A stretch of 13,299 nt of DNA from a candidate division CSSED10-310 bacterium (GCA_016932295.1 JAFGDC010000266.1:1-13299), one strand, 5' to 3'; positions 1 through 8,298 are shown, numbered from the stretch's first letter. Notes: a model not told the origin generated them from the sequence alone. Numbers and translations are program-made.

Positions 1-502
1 CCCGCGAATAACTCCTCCCGCTCCAGGGCACGCCGGTGTCACGTGACGCACTTGCATACGCCTCCCGCACCCGAACGCCTTCCATGCCGCGAATCTGCTG
101 GAGGGTCAAGTTCGGTGCCAATGCTTCTTTGAAGCGCAATTGATACAGACGCCGCACCACCTGCAACCGCCGCGCCTCATCAGCCCACATCCTGGCCTGA
201 TGCAGGAAGTTGGCGGCGCTGCGCGTTTCACCCATACCCATGGCGTACAACCGCACACCTTCTTCCCCGCTCCACAGTACCAGGCAGCCATGATCCGCCA
301 GGACAGACACTGCGGCATGAGTGATTGAAACGCCAGGCCCCAGCATGAGCAATTCAAGGTTTGCGCAGGGTACCGGCACCCTGCCCATTTCATCATGGAT
401 CGCAATGGCCTTGGCTTCCTGATCCACCCGGCAATGCTCCACGTAGAGGTAACTCCAACCATCGCTGAACTTGGGCAGCACATGCAGATCATTCACTCTC
501 AT
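1..502 (-). CDS. cas1: Cas1e, CRISPR integrase (N-terminal 167 residues, runs off the left edge)
   Basis: Cas1 is the metal-dependent integrase that, with Cas2, inserts new spacers into the CRISPR array. Reading the minus strand from the ATG at 502 gives an open frame to the window edge whose sequence is typical of the I-E subfamily. It has LPKFSDGWSYLYVEH near residues 9-23, LLMLGPGVSITHAA at 51-64, a GEEGVRLYAMGMGETRSA segment at 79-96 and RGMEGVRVREAY at 138-149. Glu141 in the last motif corresponds to the first metal ligand of E. coli Cas1 (E141, H208, D221); the other two ligands lie outside the window, so catalytic integrity cannot be judged. The start lies 4 bases after the cas6e stop with only a weak Shine-Dalgarno sequence, which suggests translational coupling. 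The ATG at 507 cannot be used because a stop follows two codons later. cas2 is expected next, beyond the edge. Confidence 0.95.
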   Translation of the reverse strand, partial: MRVNDLHVLPKFSDGWSYLYVEHCRVDQEAKAIAIHDEMGRVPVPCANLELLMLGPGVSITHAAVSVLADHGCLVLWSGEEGVRLYAMGMGETRSAANFLHQARMWADEARRLQVVRRLYQLRFKEALAPNLTLQQIRGMEGVRVREAYASASRDTGVPWSGRSYSR

Positions 503-506
503 GCCA

Positions 507-1268
507 TCACCCAAACATTCCCGCAGGCGCCACCGAAAGCAACCCACAACCGAACGCCTTTCCTGGACCTACACCGCGCGCCAGCGTCTGCAGAAACACA
601 TCCGCATTGGTGATCCGAATCAGTCCTTCGAATACGACCGCCAGATGTGTCATCGTATGACGGCGACCGGATTCCTGCTTGCGCCCTTGTTGCTTTCCTT
701 CCGCCATGACCCTGATTGACGGCACCCTCCACGTGATGCCTTCACCACCAATTTTTTCAGTTACCGGCACCTCGAATCCAAGTACCATCCCCTTGCGTTC
801 GAACCAGGCGATTTGCGCATCTTCCCTGTTCAACTCGACGCGTTTGCCCTTCATGGGATCATCCATCCTTGCAACACGCCTCGTGGGATTGGCCCGTACA
901 CGAAAGGCGAGGACCTGGCCGGATCTGATTAACCGGCAGGCAGGCATGATGTCCTTGCACTCGTGCGCGGACCGTCCCGCGACACGCAGCATATACTGCT
1001 CGATCCCCTCTAGCCTCAACCAATCAGGTTCCTCCAGTGATTGTACATAGACTCTGATCCTGTTTGCCGCTATATCCATCTCAGGCCGGAAGAGCACTCC
1101 GAATTTTTCTCTCGCGGACGGTTCAGATGATTCATCAAGATCTGGAAAGGCATGCATCAGGGTTCGATGCATCTCGTACGGATCGGCCAGCTCCTTCATA
1201 ACCCGGCGCGATCTTGGATCGAGTTCCAGCCGTGACAGGAACAGGTGTGACAGATTGATAGTCTTCAT
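507..1268 (-). CDS. cas6e: Cas6e (CasE/Cse3), crRNA-processing endoribonuclease
   Basis: Cas6e cuts pre-crRNA at the base of each repeat hairpin and stays bound to the 3' hairpin as the head of Cascade. The 253-residue protein is somewhat longer than E. coli CasE (about 199). His34 in PYEMHRTLMHAFPD (30-43) aligns with the catalytic His20 of E. coli CasE (in QLHQGLWHLFP). FRVRANP (122-128) matches the conserved FRLRANP strand, and residues 151-158 (AQIAWFER) match the family AQIAWLQRK segment. The C-terminal glycine-rich RNA-binding loop is GVGPGKAFGCGLLSVAP (232-248). The ATG overlaps the cas5e stop by 4 bases (ATGA), with GGAG 7 bases upstream. The gene lies between cas5e and cas1, as usual in I-E operons. 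Some extra length sits in residues 45-115 and in a basic stretch at about 189-204. Confidence 0.95.
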   Translation of the reverse strand: MKTINLSHLFLSRLELDPRSRRVMKELADPYEMHRTLMHAFPDLDESSEPSAREKFGVLFRPEMDIAANRIRVYVQSLEEPDWLRLEGIEQYMLRVAGRSAHECKDIMPACRLIRSGQVLAFRVRANPTRRVARMDDPMKGKRVELNREDAQIAWFERKGMVLGFEVPVTEKIGGEGITWRVPSIRVMAEGKQQGRKQESGRRHTMTHLAVVFEGLIRITNADVFLQTLARGVGPGKAFGCGLLSVAPAGMFG

Positions 1269-1927
1269 TCCTGGACTCCATCAGACTCGAAGCAAGTATG
1301 GATGGCTCTCGTTTTGAACCGGCGTTCACGGAAACACAGGGGCCAGTCATGCTGGGTTCGTTCTCCATCGGGTCTCTCGATGATATACCTGCATTTGAGC
1401 GAACCTCTCGCCGGCTTGCACAGCAGCGAAAATGAGGCACCCGACAAAGCTTCCTCGAGTGGCAGCCGGCTGATGGCGGGGAATGCCGCTGAGAGTGGCG
1501 GGGCGGTCAGGCAGAATGATTTCCGACCCAGAAACAGGAACCAAACGGGATCATTCAGCGCTTTTTCCACCGTGTACAGAAGGTCAGTATCGCCCGTTTC
1601 CAGGCCGACGGTGAAGACCGCATCCGCAAGGTAATCACGCCGTGATATCACGGTTCCCTTGCCGATTCCGTCAGCGGTAATCACCTCGAGCGCCGTGTGA
1701 TAGTCGCATTCCGGCCTGCCCTCCTTGTCCACCCTGACACCCATGCGCAGGGAATCGAAGCGACGTACATCCTCACCCCGGGAGATCCCCATGGCGGCAC
1801 AGAGCAGGCCGATAACGCCGCTCCTGGTTGGTTCCAGAGCGGTATTCCGGTAATCGAAACGGCTGCGATACCCCCACGATTGCATGGGTCCCTGCAATCG
1901 CATGAGAAGAGTGTATGCACTACTCAT
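1265..1927 (-). CDS. cas5e: Cas5e (CasD), crRNA 5'-handle-binding Cascade subunit
   Basis: Cas5e is a RAMP-fold Cascade subunit that caps the 5' handle of the crRNA and joins the Cas7 backbone to Cas8e. The 220-residue protein has the normal family length. Diagnostic motifs are LQGPMQSWG (11-19), the arginine- and glycine-containing PTRSGVIGLL (33-42), DYHTAL (75-80), RRDYLADAVFTV (96-107) and FLFLGRKSFCLTAPPL, which corresponds to the family YLGRRSCPLT strand. In I-E systems Cas5 is not the processing nuclease; Cas6e fills that role, and it is present next door. The start codon overlaps the cas7e stop by 4 bases (ATGA), and the stop overlaps the cas6e start in the same way, so the three genes are probably translationally coupled. 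Nothing looks broken. Confidence 0.95.
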   Translation of the reverse strand: MSSAYTLLMRLQGPMQSWGYRSRFDYRNTALEPTRSGVIGLLCAAMGISRGEDVRRFDSLRMGVRVDKEGRPECDYHTALEVITADGIGKGTVISRRDYLADAVFTVGLETGDTDLLYTVEKALNDPVWFLFLGRKSFCLTAPPLSAAFPAISRLPLEEALSGASFSLLCKPARGSLKCRYIIERPDGERTQHDWPLCFRERRFKTRAIHTCFESDGVQE

Positions 1928-3327
1928 GATTCCGCCGCACCTTCGAATATCGCATTGATTGCCTCGAGAACGGTTCCCTTGTCTGCGTGCCGCAGGCTGT
2001 TGAGTCGTTTTTCATCCTGGCCCACCTGGAAACACGCCACGGCCCGCACGCCATAGTCGCCATACACTCTGTTCATCATGTCCCAGTGCCTGGTCAAGGC
2101 GTCCACGGAAAGCCCTATCAGGTCGTCATCATCATGAGTGGTGCGTACAGGCTTGGCGAAGGCGTTGGCCAGGGACATCGGGACACCTCCCCGGCGTCGG
2201 ACGAGCAGGCCGAAACTTGGCAGATTCTGGGCGGCAAAGGAATTCTGTTTGCCGGTGGGGATTGCAAACACCATGGCTTCAAGGAACGCTTTCGCCACGA
2301 TGTCGGCCTTGAGGTAATCATCGGCGTCGAGGTCCTCGTCCCACTTGGCGTTGGTTTTAGTTGTTTTTCCGGCGAGATTCCGCGCCAACTGGTCACGGTC
2401 CACCACGGCGTACCTGTAGAAACAGGCGCTGTTGAAGCCTACGATGCCCATCATTCCAGCACCTGTTTCCTCGGCGGGATTGAGATCGTCAACGGCAGTG
2501 TAGAAATCCATTTCCAGATCCACCTTGTGAGTTGAGATGGGATGCGCCACCTGGCAGGCCGCCTCCACATTAAGTTTCGGTTTCTCGGCAAGCATCCGAC
2601 CGAACATGGCGATATCAGCGGAAATCTGAGCATTCATGATCTGTGTCATGATCTCTTTATCAGTGGTGAGTTTCGGTCTATTCTCTTTTTTCTTCCCCTT
2701 CGACCGCGAGCGATCGTCCTGTTCTTCGCCCTCTAATTGTTCGGCATCATCGGTCAGCTCGGCGCCAGCGTCATGCTCCGAGCCGGCATTTTTTTCATCG
2801 AAAGCCTGAACATCTTCTGCCAGCGAGGCGAGTCCTTTGATCGTTTCTGTAACTGTTTTCCCCTTTTTCACCGTTTCTGTCACCTGATCGAACCAGATTT
2901 TCTTGACAGATTCCACACATACCTGAATTTCGTCTGAACTCACGAAGATCAGGACACTGGTGTTTTCTTGTTTCTTTTTATCCGCTGCCGCATAATATGC
3001 ATCCGTAAACAACCTGACAGCCTGCCTGACAGTTTCACTATGTATCTCGAGAAGGCTGAAATCCTCGTCTCTTTCAAGCCCTTCACAAATCAACTGTTGC
3101 AGTTTTTTTGTCCGTTCCCCGACTGAAATCACTCCGTGTTCCCGCCACCAGGATCGAGCCGCTCTCTTGCCGCACTGGCTGGACACCCGCGCTCTTCTGA
3201 AGCCGCCGAAAAAAGCGCTCTTCGGTTGGCCTGTATCGTCACGATTCAAATTGGAAGGCGCAAAGTTCTGAATCAAGTGTACCTCTATCTTTACTCCAGA
3301 TGCACTCAACACTCCATCTTTCATCAT
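1924..3327 (-). CDS. cas7e: Cas7e (CasC/Cse4), Cascade backbone subunit with a long charged insertion
   Basis: Cas7e forms the helical filament (six copies in known I-E Cascades) that holds the crRNA and displays it in 5-base segments. Family motifs are clear: VHLIQNFAPSNLNRDD (16-31), GGFRRARVSSQ (41-51), ADIAMFGRMLAE (237-248), AHPISTHKVDLEMDFYTAVDD split over 261-281, and VFAIPTGKQNSFAAQNLP (353-370). At 467 residues it is about 100 longer than E. coli CasC (363). The excess lies mostly in residues 145-222, within what should be the helical fingers domain: an acidic run (about 177-205) is followed at once by a basic run (207-217). The ATG at 3327 has AGG about 7 bases upstream and lies 6 bases after the cas11 stop; the adjacent ATG at 3324 is a possible alternative. 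About ten residues precede the point where most homologues begin. Confidence 0.95.
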   Translation of the reverse strand: MMKDGVLSASGVKIEVHLIQNFAPSNLNRDDTGQPKSAFFGGFRRARVSSQCGKRAARSWWREHGVISVGERTKKLQQLICEGLERDEDFSLLEIHSETVRQAVRLFTDAYYAAADKKKQENTSVLIFVSSDEIQVCVESVKKIWFDQVTETVKKGKTVTETIKGLASLAEDVQAFDEKNAGSEHDAGAELTDDAEQLEGEEQDDRSRSKGKKKENRPKLTTDKEIMTQIMNAQISADIAMFGRMLAEKPKLNVEAACQVAHPISTHKVDLEMDFYTAVDDLNPAEETGAGMMGIVGFNSACFYRYAVVDRDQLARNLAGKTTKTNAKWDEDLDADDYLKADIVAKAFLEAMVFAIPTGKQNSFAAQNLPSFGLLVRRRGGVPMSLANAFAKPVRTTHDDDDLIGLSVDALTRHWDMMNRVYGDYGVRAVACFQVGQDEKRLNSLRHADKGTVLEAINAIFEGAAES

Positions 3328-3333
3328 TCAACC

Positions 3334-3837
3334 TCACTCTTCATTTATTTGTCTTCTTTTCGTTCCGTAGAAATCCCTGGCCCAACGCAGTTGCACATGC
3401 CCCACTGGATGATCCCACTGCAGAAGATCGGCGAACAATCGAAACCAGTCGAATGGTTGGTTGTTGGACTCCAGCAGTCTGACGACATGCCGCAGGTGAT
3501 CGTCCAGGTCCTCCGAACGGGCGTTGATCATTGCGATGAAGCGGCTTTCGATACTGTCGCTCGTGCTTCTGAGAAACCGGACCGCACCCCCTATTGATCG
3601 CCCCACACGATGCTGGGGAAAGATGCCGAACAATGTCGCGGTCAGGTAGTACCACCGGTCATTGTAGGATGCCTCCGGCAGGTAGGGAACCACGTATCTG
3701 TGGACGCGGGCCATGGTTCCGGGCTCCTTCGCCAGACCGCTCCTCAGATCGGCGAGGGCGCCGCGATCCTCCTTTCCTTCCCTGGCAAGCATGAGGAGAT
3801 AGCCGATGAATGCTTTTTGTCTTTCATCGAGTTTCAT
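3334..3837 (-). CDS. casB: Cas11 (CasB/Cse2), Cascade small subunit
   Basis: Cse2 is the small helical subunit, present as a dimer along the belly of Cascade, that stabilises the R-loop and the displaced strand. The 167 residues match the family length. Recognisable segments are RGALADLRSGL (25-35), a hydrophobic and aromatic core around YNDRWYYLTATLFGIFP (58-74), ESRFIAMINA (97-106), LDDHLRHVVRLLES (111-124), and WFRLFADLLQW plus WARDFY (131-141, 152-157) at the C-terminus. The start codon overlaps the cas8e stop by 4 bases (ATGA), with an AGAGAGG Shine-Dalgarno-like run about 9 bases upstream. Cse2 occurs only in type I-E and a few relatives, so it supports the subtype call. No truncation is seen. 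Confidence 0.94.
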   Translation of the reverse strand: MKLDERQKAFIGYLLMLAREGKEDRGALADLRSGLAKEPGTMARVHRYVVPYLPEASYNDRWYYLTATLFGIFPQHRVGRSIGGAVRFLRSTSDSIESRFIAMINARSEDLDDHLRHVVRLLESNNQPFDWFRLFADLLQWDHPVGHVQLRWARDFYGTKRRQINEE

Positions 3838-5462
3838 GATTTCTCACCTCTCTTTCTCCCTTTCTTCTGAATTTCAGGTTCAGGCTCGAGGTCTTCATCG
3901 GTGAATTCAGTACTGACACGCGCGACTGCCTGGATGGCTCGAGCCGTCGTCCCCAGTGCGTGGATGCTTTCCCCGAGGGCATGTTGCGCCTCCTTTTTCA
4001 AGCATCCACGCCACGCCAGAGTGGCACGTTGAGCCTCATCGGGCAGCCAGTCATCAGCCACTTCATCCCAGTCTCCCGGGAGTGTCTTCAGCAATGTGTA
4101 AAAGACATTTTCCAGGCGTGACCAGAATACGGGACGTGGATCAATTGCGTTCATGATCTTGCTCACCTCGGTTTTGTCCAGTTGTCTCCCCTCCGTTGAT
4201 TCGCATTCCGGCGCCAGGTAAAGGCGGGCGATTCTGTGAATCCTGTTATTGATTCGCGAAGCCACCAGCTCTGCCTGCCGCAACAGCAATCCCAGTCTTT
4301 CCCTGAGATCCTCCCTGAGCATCAATGCGGAGGGCACCGGCAGCCGTTCATGCCGCCAAAGCAGAACCTTGTCTTTATCTGTTACGAGACCGACGATATT
4401 GGTTTTTGACAGCTCATCCCTGGGAAGGACCCCTCTCATCTCTGCCCTGGCGGCGTTGTTCATGCAGTCGGGCGGTTTGTTGAGTGATGGCCGGTCGATG
4501 GTGAACAGCGCGTGGGCATCGCGCCAGGCGGCTTTCTCCTGGCGTAGTTTGACTGCCTGGAAAGGTTTTTGCAGATCGGTACGAGAGTAGGTTTTCATCG
4601 GATCCGATGTGTCTGGGGCTGTTTTCAATCCATTGGTGAAAAACATCGTCCGGTTGTCGATTATGCGTATGAACCTGCTCAAGGGGGCGAATCGCTGAAC
4701 CGGTCCGGTGAATAGTGGTGGTTTATTCCAGGATGCAATGGCGGCACTCACTATGTTGTCGTTTTCCCAACAGGGGAGATCGTTCTCATTGAATGGTTGA
4801 GGCGGCAGGTTCAGCATGAGGGTGGCGGCCAGTGAGAATCTCTGCAGCCACGACAGCATTCCATCTACTCCTGGCGCGAACTGGCACGGCGTGGGCTTGA
4901 TTGGCTTCACTCCAATCCTGCCTGAGGAGGCAATACCGGTTCCAGCAAATGATTGGGCGCAGATCAGCATCCTGGCGATCTGGTTATTCTCATAGGCCTG
5001 TTGATCCAAGTAGGTGCGGTGATCGAAGAGTATTCGTCCGCCTTTGTCAGGCGCTTCTTTGATAAGTCTCATCAAGCCGTCTGATTTGTCATTTTTAACG
5101 CTTCCGTCTTCCTTGTAATCGTTCAGATCCAGCCCGGCCACCTGCATGAAAGGGTAGCGTTCGTGGAAGAGGAAGAACCGGTCATGCCATGTATGCAGGT
5201 AGTTGTCCACCACCGCCGGGTCGAAAGTTCCTCGCTGATACATTGCACGCCAGGAGGAAAAGTCCTCGGGACCCCGGTAGGCTCGATACAAGACCGCCAA
5301 CAGCACCCTGTGTATGGAAACCGTTACGAGTGGTGAATCATCGCAGATCTCACGAAGTTCATGGGCATTCAGCAAGACATCTCTGATACCGAATTCAACA
5401 CTCGCGCCCCCGGAATCGATGCAAGGGATCCATGGTTCACTGATCAGATTGAATTCACGCAT
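3834..5462 (-). CDS. casA: Cas8e (CasA/Cse1), PAM-recognising large subunit of Cascade
   Basis: Cas8e reads the PAM in target DNA, starts R-loop formation and docks Cas3. I start it at the ATG at 5462 because homologues begin with a sequence like MREFNLISEPWIPCI. The frame remains open 29 codons further upstream, but that extension lies inside cas3 and reads as unrelated sequence. The chosen start overlaps the cas3 end by 8 bases. The 542 residues are slightly longer than E. coli CasA (502). Family segments include LNAHELREICDDSPLVTVSIH near the N-terminus, RYPFMQVAGL, LFDHRT, and GRIGVKPIKPTP before the hydrophobic SLAATLMLNLPP stretch. The C-terminal half is helical, as expected for the four-helix bundle. 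The last 25 residues form an acidic (DEDLEPEPE) then basic (KKGRKRGEK) tail that looks disordered and is not part of the usual family core. Confidence 0.94.
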   Translation of the reverse strand: MREFNLISEPWIPCIDSGGASVEFGIRDVLLNAHELREICDDSPLVTVSIHRVLLAVLYRAYRGPEDFSSWRAMYQRGTFDPAVVDNYLHTWHDRFFLFHERYPFMQVAGLDLNDYKEDGSVKNDKSDGLMRLIKEAPDKGGRILFDHRTYLDQQAYENNQIARMLICAQSFAGTGIASSGRIGVKPIKPTPCQFAPGVDGMLSWLQRFSLAATLMLNLPPQPFNENDLPCWENDNIVSAAIASWNKPPLFTGPVQRFAPLSRFIRIIDNRTMFFTNGLKTAPDTSDPMKTYSRTDLQKPFQAVKLRQEKAAWRDAHALFTIDRPSLNKPPDCMNNAARAEMRGVLPRDELSKTNIVGLVTDKDKVLLWRHERLPVPSALMLREDLRERLGLLLRQAELVASRINNRIHRIARLYLAPECESTEGRQLDKTEVSKIMNAIDPRPVFWSRLENVFYTLLKTLPGDWDEVADDWLPDEAQRATLAWRGCLKKEAQHALGESIHALGTTARAIQAVARVSTEFTDEDLEPEPEIQKKGRKRGEKS

Positions 5463-8175
5463 TTTCACCACCAACTTTCTTGATTTCCACACCAATGTTT
5501 TGATCCATAGTGAGGATGTACGGACCGATTCGGGCTTGATTATCATCATTGATCCTGAGCAGTCGGGAATGCCTTAGATGTGCATTGTTATGCCATGCGC
5601 CCGGGCGTTCCCCTTCTTTCATGATCGCATTAAAGAGTCCTCTGTGGTTCAGCGTGACAGAATGATCCAGCAGCCATCTCACCTCCCCGGTGGATGGTGG
5701 CTCAGTCAACTCTTTATCCGCCGGGATCATGACGACACTGACCGACGGTCCGCCTTCCCTGGTAGCGGCGCGTATTGCCCCGTGCACCAAGGGATCATCA
5801 TCGTCCACCAGTTGATCGTTGAACTCCTCGATAAGGTCGAGTGGAGACCGCGGTTTTCCCACAAGCAGGCGCGCCGCGGATTTTATGGACTCCATGTTCG
5901 AATTTTTGAAAGCGGTTTCGCTGTGAGCCAGGGCCTCCGACCATTTCGCATCCGGAACCTGCCGAGACGGCGTGTACACCATCTCGATCAGCGTCTCGAT
6001 ATCGCCAGGGAGATGAACCTCCTCACGATCTCTCAATGCCAGCCATGTCCTGAGCAGAATGTACCTGTGGTAAATATATTCGATATTGTTACCGAACGAA
6101 TCAGGAGGGGGGCCGGTGATATCGGCATCGCACATGATGAAAAAAACGGGCGTGACGAAAGGTTGAGGCCGACGCCTGGGATGCCGGTGTAGTCTTCCCA
6201 TGCGCTGAAGCAGAAGGTCGATTGGTGCGGTTTCTGAAAACATGATGTCGAAATCCAGATCCAGGCTCTGTTCTATAACCTGCGTGGCCACCAGGACAGA
6301 CCGGTTGGGGCGAGATTCATTCACATAGTCTCCCCCATCATCCTTGATGCCTTTGCCATATAATTGAATGATTTTCTTTTCCTTGTGAGTTCTCCATAGT
6401 TTTAAGGTTCTCGCATGGAAAAGATCGCAACGGGTATCAATCAAGTGATCCCGCAGATGTCGGTACACTTCGATGGAGCGATTCACCGTATTGCAGATCA
6501 CTGCCGCGCAGCCGCCGGATCGAAGGCGCGTATTGAGGATGACGCTGAGTTGCGCAAATCCGTATGTGCAACGTTCGAGATTGATGGTTCGAGAATTCTC
6601 CCGCGGCACATTGATGACCATGGGAGGGATCTCGGCGATGGTGCATGGATACCGGCGCTTCGGTGCTACCGTTATTCTCGGATAGCGACCGAATGCGGCA
6701 TCCGCGCATCCGGAATACGCACTTGTGAGTGCTCTGCGCCTCTCTTCCGGGAGGGTCGCGGAAAGAAGAATGACCGTTGTGTCCAGTTCTGACAGCCAGT
6801 GGAGCAGTCGTTCCAGGATGGTGGTCATGTAGGCATCATAGGCATGAACCTCATCAAAAATGAGAACCTTTTGAGCGAGCCCGAACATCCTGACGAACCA
6901 GTGCCTGGTTTGCAGGACACTCAAGAGACTCTGATCGATAGTACCGACACCGAACGGAGCGAGCAGCGGACGTTTTCTGGCGGCAAACCATGTCTGTGCT
7001 TCGACATCACCCGCTTCATCGATGTTAGAGGGAGCGAACTCGGCCAGTTCCCCTTCCCTCGGTGATGCATGCAGTGCGAGTAACGCGTCTCCATGAACGA
7101 GTTGCAGATTAAGCTTCCCTCTGTGTCCTCTGGTTTTTAAATACTCATTTCGCACCCTCTCGTACATCGCATTGCCGGTTGCCTGGGTAGGAAGAGCGAC
7201 GTACAAGCCACGGGCCAGTCCACGGCACATGGCGAGATCCGCAGCATAGAGCGCGGCTTCTGTTTTACCCTGGCCCATAGGTGCTTCGATTATCATGAGA
7301 TAGGGCTCGGATTGTCGTTTCGCCAGTGAGATCGTTGCCTTCTGCAGTGCATTCGGATTGTATCCGCGGAAAATGTGGCTGAAATCGGCTTCCCGGGCGA
7401 ACGATACGGCTGGCAGCCAGCCGAGTCGATGAAGGGCTTCTCGCGCCCTGTCCTGAGCCAGGAACCAGTATTCTGAAGCTTTCAACGAAACGGGGTGGCC
7501 AATCTTCATTTCGCAAGGAAAAAAATCCTGACTGGAACCGATCCAGTCCACTATGGATATGAGACCGGCAAGGATCGGTACCATGGATGGATCCTGGATA
7601 TCACCAATAACCGCCTGTTCTTTGTCAAGTTGATAGCCGATGATATTCGCGAGCTGGACAAGAATGTCCTGTCGTAAATCCCGCCACATTTGGTTACCAA
7701 GTGTGCTGATAGAAAGGGCAAGGTCAATGGAGCGCGGAAACAAACCATGATGGCCACCAGTGATTTGCGCAAGCAGGCAGCTCGCGGATTCGTTCCCGAT
7801 GCTCTCCGTGAGCACTTTTGCGCTGATGTACCCATGCGGTCTTTTCTGATCGTTCTTTGAAAAACGTAACGTTAAAAAGCGGGCCAGATCGGGACGTTGG
7901 TATTGGAAGGCTGGGCTCGCCTTGCCAATATCATGCGCACCGGCCAGGAAAACCAGAAGATACCGTGCACAGGGACCGAGTGATCGTGCAATTCTTTCGA
8001 TGAGTGGTGATGAGAGGCAATGGTCCCAGACCAAACCTGCCACCGCTGCGACATCTAGCATATGAAAGAGCAAAGGATGGTACCTGGCTTCCTTCCGATC
8101 CGATATTCGCCGATAATCGTTGGTTTTTCCCCACAAGGTGAGTGTTGGATCCCCCTTTTTGTGATCAACAATCAT
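5455..8175 (-). CDS. cas3: Cas3, HD nuclease-helicase of type I-E
   Basis: Cas3 is recruited by Cascade after R-loop formation, nicks the displaced strand and degrades DNA processively 3' to 5'. The 906 residues carry both domains in one chain. In the N-terminal HD nuclease, LWGKT (14-18), HPLLFHMLDVAA (33-44), the HD pair His81-Asp82 in GAHDIGKASPAFQ, His114, GGHHG (140-144) and Asp210 are all present. The superfamily 2 helicase follows: Walker A APMGQGKT (298-305), DEVH box (441-444), LSATLP (471-476), ATQVIEQSLDLDFD (630-643) and QRMGRLHRH (657-665). The C-terminal domain fills the rest. All expected metal and ATP motifs look intact, so the enzyme is probably active. It is the first gene of the operon. 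The ATG has GAGAGGGA about 10 bases upstream, and its stop overlaps the cas8e start. Confidence 0.97.
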   Translation of the reverse strand: MIVDHKKGDPTLTLWGKTNDYRRISDRKEARYHPLLFHMLDVAAVAGLVWDHCLSSPLIERIARSLGPCARYLLVFLAGAHDIGKASPAFQYQRPDLARFLTLRFSKNDQKRPHGYISAKVLTESIGNESASCLLAQITGGHHGLFPRSIDLALSISTLGNQMWRDLRQDILVQLANIIGYQLDKEQAVIGDIQDPSMVPILAGLISIVDWIGSSQDFFPCEMKIGHPVSLKASEYWFLAQDRAREALHRLGWLPAVSFAREADFSHIFRGYNPNALQKATISLAKRQSEPYLMIIEAPMGQGKTEAALYAADLAMCRGLARGLYVALPTQATGNAMYERVRNEYLKTRGHRGKLNLQLVHGDALLALHASPREGELAEFAPSNIDEAGDVEAQTWFAARKRPLLAPFGVGTIDQSLLSVLQTRHWFVRMFGLAQKVLIFDEVHAYDAYMTTILERLLHWLSELDTTVILLSATLPEERRRALTSAYSGCADAAFGRYPRITVAPKRRYPCTIAEIPPMVINVPRENSRTINLERCTYGFAQLSVILNTRLRSGGCAAVICNTVNRSIEVYRHLRDHLIDTRCDLFHARTLKLWRTHKEKKIIQLYGKGIKDDGGDYVNESRPNRSVLVATQVIEQSLDLDFDIMFSETAPIDLLLQRMGRLHRHPRRRPQPFVTPVFFIMCDADITGPPPDSFGNNIEYIYHRYILLRTWLALRDREEVHLPGDIETLIEMVYTPSRQVPDAKWSEALAHSETAFKNSNMESIKSAARLLVGKPRSPLDLIEEFNDQLVDDDDPLVHGAIRAATREGGPSVSVVMIPADKELTEPPSTGEVRWLLDHSVTLNHRGLFNAIMKEGERPGAWHNNAHLRHSRLLRINDDNQARIGPYILTMDQNIGVEIKKVGGENA

Positions 8176-8224
8176 TAACCAGTTTCCCTCTCAGCATTCA
8201 GAGGAGCGTGCAACGGCGCTGTTC

Positions 8225-8244
8225 CATTTGAAATTTTTCAAATG
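8225..8244. repeat. Perfect 9-base inverted repeat upstream of cas3, candidate operator
   Basis: CATTTGAAA (8225-8233) and TTTCAAATG (8236-8244) are exact reverse complements separated by two bases. The site lies about 50 bases before the cas3 ATG and about 20-40 bases after the predicted transcription start. A near-continuous palindrome of about 20 bases suits a dimeric repressor, or could form a hairpin in the leader RNA. No T-run follows it on either strand, so it does not look like a terminator. The binding factor is unknown. Confidence 0.6.
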
Positions 8245-8270
8245 ATTCGCCACGCGGATGGCAGCAGGTC

Positions 8271-8298
8271 ATTATTCCTCGATCAAGTCGAGCGACAA
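8271..8298 (-). promoter_or_regulatory. Putative sigma-70-type promoter of the cas operon
   Basis: On the minus strand TTGTCG (8298-8293; 4 of 6 matches to TTGACA) and AATAAT (8276-8271; 5 of 6 matches to TATAAT) are separated by 16 bases. This would place the transcription start near 8264 and give a leader of about 90 bases before the cas3 ATG. It is the best match I found by reading this side of the gap. The spacer itself contains a 5-base inverted repeat, and a 9-base inverted repeat follows downstream of the predicted start. Confidence 0.45.
8278..8292. repeat. Short inverted repeat inside the predicted cas promoter spacer
   Basis: CTCGA (8278-8282) and TCGAG (8288-8292) are reverse complements around a 5-base centre. 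The pair fills almost exactly the spacer between the proposed -10 and -35 boxes of the cas promoter. Five-base arms occur often by chance, so the position is the only reason to list it. Confidence 0.3.

Noticed and set aside
106..492. A 128-codon minus-strand frame rich in Cys and Trp
   Set aside because: It is an out-of-frame shadow of cas1; the neighbouring frame gives clear Cas1e sequence.
1987..2535. A 182-codon plus-strand frame opposite cas7e
   Set aside because: It is an antisense shadow: the minus-strand frame encodes conserved Cas7e motifs throughout, and this one shows no domain.
5463..5549. A 29-codon N-terminal extension of cas8e
   Set aside because: It lies wholly inside the cas3 coding sequence and has no family similarity; homologues begin at the later methionine.
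8195..8232. Possible sigma-54 -24/-12 promoter (TGG ... TTGCA) upstream of cas3, tempting given the sigma-54-activator-like gene in the window
   Set aside because: The GG and GC pairs are 12 bases apart where 10 are required, so the spacing excludes a normal sigma-54 promoter.
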